Positions 10,171-19,719 of a stretch of 64,000 nucleotides of DNA are shown here, piece after piece. This stretch comes from Bacteroidia bacterium (GTDB lineage: Bacteria; Bacteroidota; Bacteroidia; Flavobacteriales; Flavobacteriaceae). How positions within the stretch are numbered: the first letter of the stretch is position 1; each line of letters starts with the position of its first letter. A model generated the notes under the pieces. The model worked only from the letters and a program-made list of their open reading frames with translations. It was not told the origin of the DNA and did not search any database. Location: positions 1-64,000 of the forward strand of contig JAUIKY010000010.1 in assembly GCA_030430535.1 (NCBI GenBank), given 5' to 3'. A program made the translations under genes and the position numbers.

Positions 10171-13100
10171 ATGAAATATATACAACTTAAAATAGTTCTA
10201 TGTTTTGTGCTTATTGCTTTCTGTCCGTTACTAATAACTGCACAAGAAAATAACTTGATAGATGTTGAAGGGGTTGTTGTTGGTGCTTTAGGAACTCCGC
10301 TTAAAGAAGCTGTTGTTGTAAGTGAACAGGACAGTAGAATATCTAGTAGAACAAATGCTGATGGTAATTTTTTTATAACAGTTCCAGAAGGATCTCGTTT
10401 ACTTGTTTCTGCATCAGGTTACCAAGAAAAAATTATAAAGGTAAATAACAGTTTAAAACTAATAACCTTGGAAGCTTCATTGGGAGAAAATAAAGTTCAG
10501 GTAGCTTTTGAAAAGGTGAAGGAAAAGGATTTGTTAGGAGGTATTTCTTATGTTAACCTTCCCGAAGTTCTTGAAAAAAACTATACAACCTATAGTTTGG
10601 AAGGTTTACAAGCTTTTGTTGGTGGTTATAACGGAAATATCTGGGGGTCAGGTGGTGCTTTGGTGTTAGTAGATGGTGTGCCAAGAAGCGCGAATACTGT
10701 AATGCCAACAGAAATAGAGCAAGTAAGTTTTCTTAAAGGGGTGTCAGCCGTTAACTTGTATGGTAGCCGAGCCGCTAAAGGGGTGATTTATATCACGACC
10801 AAACAAGGAAAGGTTCAAAAACAGGAAATAAAAGTAAGATTCGATGGAGGAGTATTAACCCCTAAACGTTTTCCTAAGTATTTGGGATCGGCAGAATACA
10901 TGAATTTTTACAATCAGGCCAGACAAAATGATGGCTTGGACGATTTATACTCTTATGAAACAATTTACAATTATGCTTCAGGTGAAAGCCCTTATAGGTA
11001 TGCCGATGTAGATTATTATTCTAAAGATTATGTTAGTGATTTTTACACCAGATATGATGCCAATATGGAAATTACAGGAGGAAGTGATGTGGCCAAGTAT
11101 TATACTACCGTAAACTTTTCAACTTCTGGAGATTTATTGGATTTTGGTGAAGCAACTAATAATAGAACCGAACGTTTTAATGTAAGAGGTAATATTGATT
11201 TCGATATTATAAAGAATGTACTGTCTGCAAACATTGGAGCAAATGCTATTTATTACAATGGAAGAGGAGTAAATACAAACTATTGGGGTAGTGCATCGTC
11301 TTTAAGACCTTATAGGTTTACACCACTTATTCCAATTGATTTGGTAGAGGAAGGCGATCTAGTATCCCAAACTTTGATCAGTAATAGTAATAACATTGTA
11401 AATGGTAAGTATTTGCTTGGTGGGACTCAGTTAGACCAAACAAATCCATTTGCAGCCATTTATGCGGGAGGATATAATACATATACCAATCGTCAATTCC
11501 AATTTAATACAGGCATTAATGCCAATCTTTCAGGTTTGTTGAAGGGCTTAACTTTTAAGAGTTTATTTGGTGTTGATTATGAGACCTCATACAACCAATC
11601 TTTTAATAATAACTATGCTGTTTACGAAGCACAGTGGAATACATACGCTGGATTCGATCAAATAACAGGTTTAACAAAGTATGGAGAAGATTCTAAATCT
11701 GGAGTACAGAATATTAGCAATAGTGCCTATACCCAAACAATAAGCTTTTCTGGACAGTTTGATTACTCAAAAACTTTTGATGATAAAAATAAAATTAGCG
11801 CCATGCTTATCGCTAATGGGTACCAACAGTCTTATTCTGAAGCTTACCATAGAGTTAGTAATGCTAACTTGGGCTTGCATTTCGGGTATAATTATGCAGA
11901 TAAATTCTATGCAGATTTTAAGGAAGCTATTGTGCATTCAGCCAAATTTGCAAAAGGAGAGCGTACTGCCACTTCACCGTCAATTGCTTTAGGGTGGAGA
12001 ATTAGCGAAGAAGACTTTTTGAAGGACAGTCGGGCCATTAACAACCTAAAGTTAACTGTTTCAGCGGGAATCCTGCATACCGATGTAGATATTAATGATT
12101 ACTATTTATATGAAAGTATTTATACCCAAACCGATGGCGCTTGGTATAGTTGGAGAGATGGAGCCCTTAACCGAACTACAGATTCCAGAAGAGGAGAAAA
12201 CCTAGGTCTAACTTTTGTTAAAAAGAAAGAATTAAATTTAGGTTTGGAGGCTGCGTTTTTTGATAATCTTATTACGTTAAACAGTTCATTTTTTACCAGT
12301 AAATTAAACGGCAACGTTATCCAGGCTTCAGTCTTATATCCCAATTACTTTACTACGGGTTGGCCAAACTCTTCGTTTATTCCAAATGTAAACTACAATG
12401 ATGATCAGCGCATTGGGTTTGATTTTGATTTAAGGTTTAACAAGAAAATTGGGGATGTGGATTTTGCCTTAGGTTTAACAGGGATGTATTATGATACTAA
12501 GGCTTCAAAAAGAGCTGAGATGTTCGAAGACGAATATCAGAATAGAACCGGTAAGCCTTTAGACGGTATCTGGGGGTTACAGAGCGAAGGTTTCTTTGCC
12601 GATGCAGCAGATATTGCCAATTCTCCAAACCAAACTTTTGGACAGGTACAGCCAGGCGATATAAAATATAAAGACCAAAATGGGGATGGTGTAATTAATA
12701 CCCAAGATGAGGTGTTTTTAGGTAAAGCAGGATGGGCCGGAGCGCCATTTACTTTCGGCGTTAATTTAACGGCAAAATGGAGAAACTTAACCTTCTTTGC
12801 CCTAGCAACAGGTCAATCCGGAGCGTATTCAATGAAAAATAATTCATATTTCTGGATGGATGGTGAGGATAAATATTCTGTTGAAGTACGTAATAGTTGG
12901 ACCGAAGAAACTAAAGATACTGCCACATATCCGCGTTTAACGACTTTTAATAGTGATAATAATAATCGCTCGTCAGATTTTTGGATGTACAGTTCAAATA
13001 GAATAGATCTTTCTAAAGTTCAGATTTCTTATGACTTTCCAACAAGCATGTTCCAAAATTCATTTGTTAGCAAACTAGGAGTATATGTAAGTGGCGCTAA

Positions 13101-13200
13101 CTTATTGACCATTTCTAGTTATCGTGATATCATGGAAATGAATATTGGAGGAGCTCCACAAACAAGGTTTTTTAACTTAGGTGTTAAAGCTTTATTTTAA
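10171..13200 (+). CDS. SusC/RagA-family TonB-dependent receptor (second, divergent type)
   Basis: Carboxypeptidase-like N-domain and plug (VLVDGVPRSANTVMPTEIEQVSFLKGVSAVNLYGSRAAKGVIYITTK). Confidence 0.93.
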   Translation: MKYIQLKIVLCFVLIAFCPLLITAQENNLIDVEGVVVGALGTPLKEAVVVSEQDSRISSRTNADGNFFITVPEGSRLLVSASGYQEKIIKVNNSLKLITLEASLGENKVQVAFEKVKEKDLLGGISYVNLPEVLEKNYTTYSLEGLQAFVGGYNGNIWGSGGALVLVDGVPRSANTVMPTEIEQVSFLKGVSAVNLYGSRAAKGVIYITTKQGKVQKQEIKVRFDGGVLTPKRFPKYLGSAEYMNFYNQARQNDGLDDLYSYETIYNYASGESPYRYADVDYYSKDYVSDFYTRYDANMEITGGSDVAKYYTTVNFSTSGDLLDFGEATNNRTERFNVRGNIDFDIIKNVLSANIGANAIYYNGRGVNTNYWGSASSLRPYRFTPLIPIDLVEEGDLVSQTLISNSNNIVNGKYLLGGTQLDQTNPFAAIYAGGYNTYTNRQFQFNTGINANLSGLLKGLTFKSLFGVDYETSYNQSFNNNYAVYEAQWNTYAGFDQITGLTKYGEDSKSGVQNISNSAYTQTISFSGQFDYSKTFDDKNKISAMLIANGYQQSYSEAYHRVSNANLGLHFGYNYADKFYADFKEAIVHSAKFAKGERTATSPSIALGWRISEEDFLKDSRAINNLKLTVSAGILHTDVDINDYYLYESIYTQTDGAWYSWRDGALNRTTDSRRGENLGLTFVKKKELNLGLEAAFFDNLITLNSSFFTSKLNGNVIQASVLYPNYFTTGWPNSSFIPNVNYNDDQRIGFDFDLRFNKKIGDVDFALGLTGMYYDTKASKRAEMFEDEYQNRTGKPLDGIWGLQSEGFFADAADIANSPNQTFGQVQPGDIKYKDQNGDGVINTQDEVFLGKAGWAGAPFTFGVNLTAKWRNLTFFALATGQSGAYSMKNNSYFWMDGEDKYSVEVRNSWTEETKDTATYPRLTTFNSDNNNRSSDFWMYSSNRIDLSKVQISYDFPTSMFQNSFVSKLGVYVSGANLLTISSYRDIMEMNIGGAPQTRFFNLGVKALF

Positions 13201-13229
13201 ATAAAATCATTAAGTATAAATTAAATGAT

Positions 13230-14978
13230 ATGAACAAAAGACTATTAATTTTTTTATCGGCTTTAATTATTTTTACAAGCTGTGATGATCTTTTAGAACC
13301 AGCTATAGAAAATAATAGAGGACTAGAGGAAATGTATGAGGAAGCTGAGTTTGCTCAAGGCATTCTCCTTAATGGTTATACACGTCTTCCCAATAATGGG
13401 TGGTCGTTTAATGATGTTGCGACTGATGATGCTGTTTCAAACGACAACAACAACAGCTATTTAAAAATTGCAACTGGCCAGTGGACCTCTAATTTTAATC
13501 CTGCAGATCAATGGCGAAATGCTAAAGCGGCCATTCAATATTTAAACATTTTTTTATCGGAGGCCGATAAAGTAAGATGGGCGAAAGATGAAAATGTGAG
13601 TGAGCTGTTTCGTCAAAGGCTAAAGGGAGAGGCCTATGGGTTACGAGCGCTTTTTATGTATTATCTACTTCAAGCACATTCTGGTGTTGCAGAAAATGGT
13701 AATTTATTAGGAGTCCCTATCGTTATAGAACCAGAAGGAGCGAATTCGAACTTCAATATTCCTCGTAATACTTTTGAGGAATGTATGAATCAACTATATA
13801 GCGATGTAGCTATGGCAGAAACCTTGCTTCCATTAGATTTTGAAGACGCTTCTACCTTACCGTCCGGGTACGATAATCTAGATGATTATAACCGAGTATT
13901 TGGTTTTTATGCCAGACAAAGGATGACTGCCAGAATAGCTAAAGTGGTAAAGGCCCAGGCAGCACTATTAGCGGCAAGTCCAGCTTTTAGTAACGGTAAT
14001 TCAACAACATGGGAAGATGCGGCTAATTTTGCCGGAGAGGTTATAAACCTAAATGGAGGAGTTGCTGGTTTGGCTAGTAATGGTGTAACTTGGTATGCCA
14101 ATGTGGATGAAATGAATAACATTGAAACTGGAGTAAACCCTCCCGAAATTATTTGGCGTACAGATATAGGGGACAGTAACAATTTAGAAGCCGATAACTT
14201 TCCTCCAACGCTTTATGGCAGAGGTAGGGTAAACCCAACACAAAATTTAGTGGATGCTTTTCCAATGGCTAATGGATACCCAATATCGCACTCGGGAAGT
14301 GGCTTTGATGCGACAGACCCTTATACAGGTAGAGATCCCCGATTAAAACAATTTATTTTAGTTAACGGTGAGGTTGCAGGAGTAAACAGTACAGCCATTA
14401 ACACAGCTAGCGATGGTACAACTAATGATGCTTTAAATCGTGTGGAAACATCAACAAGAACGGGGTACTATTTAAAGAAACTGCTTAGACAGGATGTAAA
14501 TTTAAATCCAACGTCTCAAACGTCTCAAAGACATTATAAGCCAAGAATGAGATATACAGAGGTATACCTTATTTATGCAGAGGCTGCGAATGAAGCCTGG
14601 GGGCCAACCGGAACCGGTTCCTTTGGTTTTTCAGCCTATGATGTTATAGCTGCAATAAGAAAGAGAGCCGGAATTTCTGATCCAGAGATGGATTATGATG
14701 GGTATCTGGAATCTGTTAAAAACGATAAAGCATTAATGCGAGAATTAATTAGAAACGAACGTCGTTTAGAATTGTGCTTTGAAGGATTCCGATTTTGGGA
14801 TTTAAGAAGATGGAACGAAGACTTAACAGAAACAGCAAAAGGAATTAATATAGAAGATGAAAATTATAGCGTCATTGATGTAGAAAATCGTGTATTTGAT
14901 GATTATATGAATTTTGGGCCAATACCTTATAGTGAAACTTTAAAATTCAATGCCTTACAACAAAATAAGGGCTGGTAA
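13230..14978 (+). CDS. SusD/RagB-family lipoprotein (second)
   Basis: Lipobox IIFTSC; RNERRLELCFEGFRFWDLRRW. Confidence 0.94.
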   Translation: MNKRLLIFLSALIIFTSCDDLLEPAIENNRGLEEMYEEAEFAQGILLNGYTRLPNNGWSFNDVATDDAVSNDNNNSYLKIATGQWTSNFNPADQWRNAKAAIQYLNIFLSEADKVRWAKDENVSELFRQRLKGEAYGLRALFMYYLLQAHSGVAENGNLLGVPIVIEPEGANSNFNIPRNTFEECMNQLYSDVAMAETLLPLDFEDASTLPSGYDNLDDYNRVFGFYARQRMTARIAKVVKAQAALLAASPAFSNGNSTTWEDAANFAGEVINLNGGVAGLASNGVTWYANVDEMNNIETGVNPPEIIWRTDIGDSNNLEADNFPPTLYGRGRVNPTQNLVDAFPMANGYPISHSGSGFDATDPYTGRDPRLKQFILVNGEVAGVNSTAINTASDGTTNDALNRVETSTRTGYYLKKLLRQDVNLNPTSQTSQRHYKPRMRYTEVYLIYAEAANEAWGPTGTGSFGFSAYDVIAAIRKRAGISDPEMDYDGYLESVKNDKALMRELIRNERRLELCFEGFRFWDLRRWNEDLTETAKGINIEDENYSVIDVENRVFDDYMNFGPIPYSETLKFNALQQNKGW

Positions 14979-15028
14979 TTTTTTAGAGATTTTAATGAAA
15001 TTAAAGCAAATAATAAAAAAACATAAAT

Positions 15029-16060
15029 ATGAAAAATAAGGTTTATATAATGTTCGCAATTCTCCTAATGTTTTTGACTTCTTGTGAAAACCAAGGATGG
15101 GAATTCGACGATTTTGAATATCAATCCGTTTACTTTGCCTATCAGTATCCAGTGAGAACTATAACGCTAGGGGAAGATATTTTTGATACCACGTTAGATA
15201 ATGAACATAAAACGAAAATTATGGCAACCTTAGCAGGTGTTTATAATAATGATAAAGATGTAACTATAGATTTCTCGGTTGATAACGCTTTGGTGTCTGG
15301 GTTTTTGTTTGAGTCTGGAGATAGACCAATAGTGCCTATGCCGGATAATTACTATAATTTATCATCAAATACCATGGTTATTCCTAAAGGCGAAATTATG
15401 GGAGGTGTAGAGGTTGAATTTACAGATGCTTTTTTTAATGACCCTCTAGCCGTTCAAAGAAACTATGTTATTCCAGTAAGAATGAACAATGTGGTTAATG
15501 CCGATAGTATATTATCGGGCGAAGCTTTGGAGGATAATCCTAGAAGAGGCTATGGTGAAGATTGGAGTATTCAACCTAAGGATTTTATTTTCTATGCCGT
15601 TAAATATGTCAACCCTTGGCACGGTATTTATTTAAGACGGGGTGAGGATGTCATTACAGGAAATAATGGAAACACCTCTTTAAACCAAACAATAGTTAGA
15701 CATGAGCAGTACGTAGAGTATGATGAAGTTTTTAATGTAAATACCCAGTCTTTAACAAAATCAGGAATGCGAGTTGTATTTAAAGATGAAAATGGAGTAA
15801 ACATTAATTGTGATTTGATTTTAAGCTTTGATGATGAAGGAAACTGTACCGTATCAACAGATTCTGAAGATTTCACCGCCTCTGGAAACGGAAAATTCGT
15901 TAAAGATGGAGAAAAAAATAGTTGGGGAAGTAAAGATAGGGATGCTCTGTATTTAGATTATGAAATTAATTTAGAACAAATGCATGTGGCTACAAAAGAC
16001 ACTTTGGTATTGAGAAATAGGGGAGTAATTGCAGAGACATTCTCACCGGTCATTCAATAA
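15029..16060 (+). CDS. DUF1735/DUF5627-like lipoprotein, putative surface glycan-binding protein
   Basis: Lipobox LMFLTSC; position between susD and GH10, as in known xylan PULs. Confidence 0.6.
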   Translation: MKNKVYIMFAILLMFLTSCENQGWEFDDFEYQSVYFAYQYPVRTITLGEDIFDTTLDNEHKTKIMATLAGVYNNDKDVTIDFSVDNALVSGFLFESGDRPIVPMPDNYYNLSSNTMVIPKGEIMGGVEVEFTDAFFNDPLAVQRNYVIPVRMNNVVNADSILSGEALEDNPRRGYGEDWSIQPKDFIFYAVKYVNPWHGIYLRRGEDVITGNNGNTSLNQTIVRHEQYVEYDEVFNVNTQSLTKSGMRVVFKDENGVNINCDLILSFDDEGNCTVSTDSEDFTASGNGKFVKDGEKNSWGSKDRDALYLDYEINLEQMHVATKDTLVLRNRGVIAETFSPVIQ

Positions 16061-16088
16061 TTTTAGACTAAACTTAAATTAAGACAAA

Positions 16089-18269
16089 ATGAAAAAACTA
16101 TATAAATTATGGGCGTGTGCTTCTGTTTTTACAATGTTTCTTTCTTGTGCAGATAGAGAAGTGCCAGAATTCGAAGTAGAAAAGCCTGAAAACATTGCGT
16201 TACAGGAAACTATTGACGGGTATTCAGACTTAAAGACTTACGTAAACAGGGAAACAGATCCAAATTTTAAATTAGGATCTGGAATTTCCATATCCGATTA
16301 TAATAATCAAAATGTCATGTACCGACTGGTTAATAAAAATTTTGATGAAATGACGGCGGGATATGGTATGAAGCATGGAGCCATTGTACAATCTGATGGA
16401 AGTTTGGCTTTAGATAATGTAAATGAATTTTTAACAAAAGCTTCAGACGCAGGTATATCTGTTTTTGGTCATACTTTAGCTTGGCATGCCAATCAGAATG
16501 CAGGATATTTAAATAAATTAATAAGTCCGTTGGTGGTAACACCTCCATCAATTGCTAATTCATTGGATTTAACAGGCTTAACTAATGCAGATTTTTTAGA
16601 TTGGGGAACAACAAACGATGGAGAAGGAATATCTGTTGAAAGTAACATGGGAATGACAGGTAGCAGTCAGGCAGTAAAACTAATGGCATCAAGCAATTCT
16701 GGAAGTGCTGATGATTTAGAATTAGTTTCGCCAAGTATTCCAGTTGTCCAAGAGCATAAGTATGAGGTGGTATTTTATATCAAATCAGATAAACCAGGGC
16801 AAGGTAGAGTATCTTTTGAAGGACTATTGGATAATGAACCCATTTTAGATTGGATGGGTACAGGTGAAGAAACAGAAACTTTTCAAACTGATATTTCCTG
16901 GAAAGAGGTTAGATTTCAAATTAATGATTTTGAAACGGATACCTTTAAATTTCATTTAGATTTGGGTTATCGGCCAGATGTTACGTATTACATAGATGTT
17001 GAGAATTTTTATGTTTACGATACACAAGGGGAAGTTGCAATTGTCAATTTGGTTAACAATGGTGATTTTGAAGAAGGAAATATTGATGGCTGGGTAGGCT
17101 GGGGAAATAATTCAACCAGAGAGTTAACCAGTGACGGAGAAGGTTTTGGTGGTACAGGTTATGCAATAGCCGTTACAAATCCAACTGCATCAAGTGGATT
17201 CTGGACCGTACAGACAAGTTTTGCAGTTCCTGAGTTAGAAATGGGAGAACAGTATGTTCTAAGTTTTTATGTAAAGTCAACGGATCCTAATGGGAATATA
17301 AGGCCAGAAATGCAAAGTACTTCTTGGCAGGATGGAGCCGACGGATTCGGTACAGTTTATTTAAGTGATGAATGGAGCAAGGTGGAGCTTTTTGTCACGC
17401 CTTCTGTAGCAGGAAGAAATCGATTAATCATCAGTTATGGAGATATGGTTGGAACTGTATATTTAGATAATGTTGTTCTGCGTAAAGCTGGAGGGGCTTC
17501 TAGTGAACCCATTTTTGTTGAGAAACATCCCGAGGTAAAAGGCCATATTATTAGCGAAGCATTAGAATCATGGATTTCAGAAATGGTTACAAACTGTGCG
17601 CCTTATGTAAAAGCTTGGGATGTTGTAAATGAACCCATGTCCGATTGGCCAAACCAATTCGAATTAAAAACAGGAGTAGATAAAGATAAAGCTTCCGATG
17701 AGTTTTATTGGCAAGATTATTTAGGAAAAGATTACGCCGTAGAAGCCTTTAGGCTGGCCAGACAATATGGAAACCCAGATGATATCCTTTTTATCAACGA
17801 TTATGGTCTTGAGGGAGGCGGCGATAAATGTGATGGACTTATTCAATATGTAGAATATATTGAAAGCCAAGGGCAAGTTGTAGATGGTATAGGTACTCAA
17901 ATGCATGTAACTTTAGGGGCGACTACCATTGAAAACATTAGAGAAATGTTAACGAAATTAGCAGCCACTGGTAAACTTGTAAAGATATCCGAACTTGATA
18001 TGGGAATTGTGGTAGATGGAACAACGGTAAATATTAAAACAGTTACTCCAGAGCAACTCCAGCAGATGTCCGATTTTTACAATGAAATAGTAAAGGCTTA
18101 TTTTGAAATAGTGCCAGCCAATCAACGTTATGGTATTACGCAATGGGCTGTAACAGATAGTCCGGAAAATTCATCGTGGCGAGGTGGAGAACCAATAGGG
18201 CTTTGGAGTCTAGATTACACTAGGAAGCCTGCTTATGTAGGTTTCGCAGATGGTTTAGCTGGGTTATAA
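16089..18269 (+). CDS. GH10 endo-1,4-beta-xylanase lipoprotein with inserted CBM-like modules
   Basis: HTLAWHAN, WDVVNEP (acid/base) and KISELDMGI (nucleophile) GH10 motifs; ~320 aa of beta-rich insert. Confidence 0.9.
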   Translation: MKKLYKLWACASVFTMFLSCADREVPEFEVEKPENIALQETIDGYSDLKTYVNRETDPNFKLGSGISISDYNNQNVMYRLVNKNFDEMTAGYGMKHGAIVQSDGSLALDNVNEFLTKASDAGISVFGHTLAWHANQNAGYLNKLISPLVVTPPSIANSLDLTGLTNADFLDWGTTNDGEGISVESNMGMTGSSQAVKLMASSNSGSADDLELVSPSIPVVQEHKYEVVFYIKSDKPGQGRVSFEGLLDNEPILDWMGTGEETETFQTDISWKEVRFQINDFETDTFKFHLDLGYRPDVTYYIDVENFYVYDTQGEVAIVNLVNNGDFEEGNIDGWVGWGNNSTRELTSDGEGFGGTGYAIAVTNPTASSGFWTVQTSFAVPELEMGEQYVLSFYVKSTDPNGNIRPEMQSTSWQDGADGFGTVYLSDEWSKVELFVTPSVAGRNRLIISYGDMVGTVYLDNVVLRKAGGASSEPIFVEKHPEVKGHIISEALESWISEMVTNCAPYVKAWDVVNEPMSDWPNQFELKTGVDKDKASDEFYWQDYLGKDYAVEAFRLARQYGNPDDILFINDYGLEGGGDKCDGLIQYVEYIESQGQVVDGIGTQMHVTLGATTIENIREMLTKLAATGKLVKISELDMGIVVDGTTVNIKTVTPEQLQQMSDFYNEIVKAYFEIVPANQRYGITQWAVTDSPENSSWRGGEPIGLWSLDYTRKPAYVGFADGLAGL

Positions 18270-18289
18270 TAAAATTATTAAAGAAATAA

Positions 18290-19567
18290 ATGATTATTAA
18301 TAATACTAAAAAATACAAGGGAAAAATTTTATATTTTTCCCTTGTGCTTTTAGGGTTAAATTTTACTTGTTCAAGTAACGATCTTGAAGTTATTAAAATT
18401 TCAGACCCCAATAAAGAAGAAGAACTTGAAGAACCTGTTATAACGCGTTCTTTGGAAACGCCTAAATTAACAGTCGAAGGGCGCTATTTAAAAGATCCTT
18501 GTGATAATGTAGTGTTGCTACACGGGGTTGCCATGACACCTAGCCCCTGGTTTAATGGAGGAGCAGTTGGCGATTGGCGTTGGAATAATTATGACATTGA
18601 AGGTTGTCTTAATTACAATAAAGGCGTTATGGACAAACTTACCAATACAGAAGAGGGATGGTATTTAAATTATATCCGGTTACACATAGATCCTTATTGG
18701 ACTAATAATGTTGGAGTAAGCGGTATTTCGGAAAATGATATTTCTGAGTTTAATTTTGAAAGGTTTAAGGCATCTGTAAACAATGTTATTATTCCCTTGA
18801 TAAAACATGCCAAGTCTAGAGGAATGTATGTAATTTTAAGACCGCCGGGAGTATGTCCAGAGGTAATTGGAGTGGGCGGCCCATATCATGAGTATTTAAA
18901 AACGGTATGGGGGTATTTGTCAGGGCATTCAGATTTGAAGAATGCCGATAATGTAATGTTTGAGTTAGCTAACGAACCAATAAGGATAAAGTTGCCAAAT
19001 GGAACAGAAGGAGGTAATACTCAGCCACATTTCGATCAACTTAAAATTCTTTTTCAATCCCTAGTGAATATTATTAGAGATAATGGTTCCGATAATATTC
19101 TTTGGATACCAGGTTCAGGATATCAATCCCAATATAAAGGCTATGCCAATAATAAAATAGAAGGCGACAATGTAGGTTATGCCGTTCATATTTATCCGGG
19201 ATATTGGGGACAAGACAATAACAATCCTGAAACCTTTCAAAACAATTGGAACGAAAATATAAAGCCAGTAGCCGATTTTGCCCCAATAGCAATTACAGAA
19301 ATAGATTGGGGCCCTGAGCAATATGGCGTATGGGGTAAAGGTGGAGTTACGGGTGTTGCAGGAGATTGGGGCTTTGGGGCCAATTTCAAAGCCCTAGCAG
19401 ATAATTCTGGAAATGTAAGTTGGAATTTGTTGGCTCCCGAGAATTTAATTGATAAAGGGGCATTAGATGGAGGAATTGCTTATAATGGCGATCCCGAAGC
19501 TTGCGCGTTACCAGTATTTAATTGGTTTAGGGAATATGCAAGTGAATACGTTAAATGTGAAGATTAA
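18290..19567 (+). CDS. GH5-type glycoside hydrolase lipoprotein
   Basis: Lipoprotein signal ending NFTCSS; FELANEPIRI and ITEIDWGPEQYG as GH5-like catalytic motifs. Confidence 0.75.
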   Translation: MIINNTKKYKGKILYFSLVLLGLNFTCSSNDLEVIKISDPNKEEELEEPVITRSLETPKLTVEGRYLKDPCDNVVLLHGVAMTPSPWFNGGAVGDWRWNNYDIEGCLNYNKGVMDKLTNTEEGWYLNYIRLHIDPYWTNNVGVSGISENDISEFNFERFKASVNNVIIPLIKHAKSRGMYVILRPPGVCPEVIGVGGPYHEYLKTVWGYLSGHSDLKNADNVMFELANEPIRIKLPNGTEGGNTQPHFDQLKILFQSLVNIIRDNGSDNILWIPGSGYQSQYKGYANNKIEGDNVGYAVHIYPGYWGQDNNNPETFQNNWNENIKPVADFAPIAITEIDWGPEQYGVWGKGGVTGVAGDWGFGANFKALADNSGNVSWNLLAPENLIDKGALDGGIAYNGDPEACALPVFNWFREYASEYVKCED

Positions 19568-19719
19568 GGTTGAAATTAAACTTACATAGATTTTTATAAT
19601 CATATCTTTTTTTACTCGCTCTGTTTTGCTGAGATTTTAAAGGTGACTTGCTAAAATGGTATTAAGTGTTTTATTTGTCAATAAATTACGGAGCCGTAAA
19701 TAATTATTAAAATAAAAAA

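Noticed and set aside
19690-19703. TTACGGAGCCGTAA inverted repeat upstream of GH51 as another LacI operator
   Set aside because: Symmetric but does not match the AACAAyCGrTTGTT core and has no nearby TAnnTTTG box.
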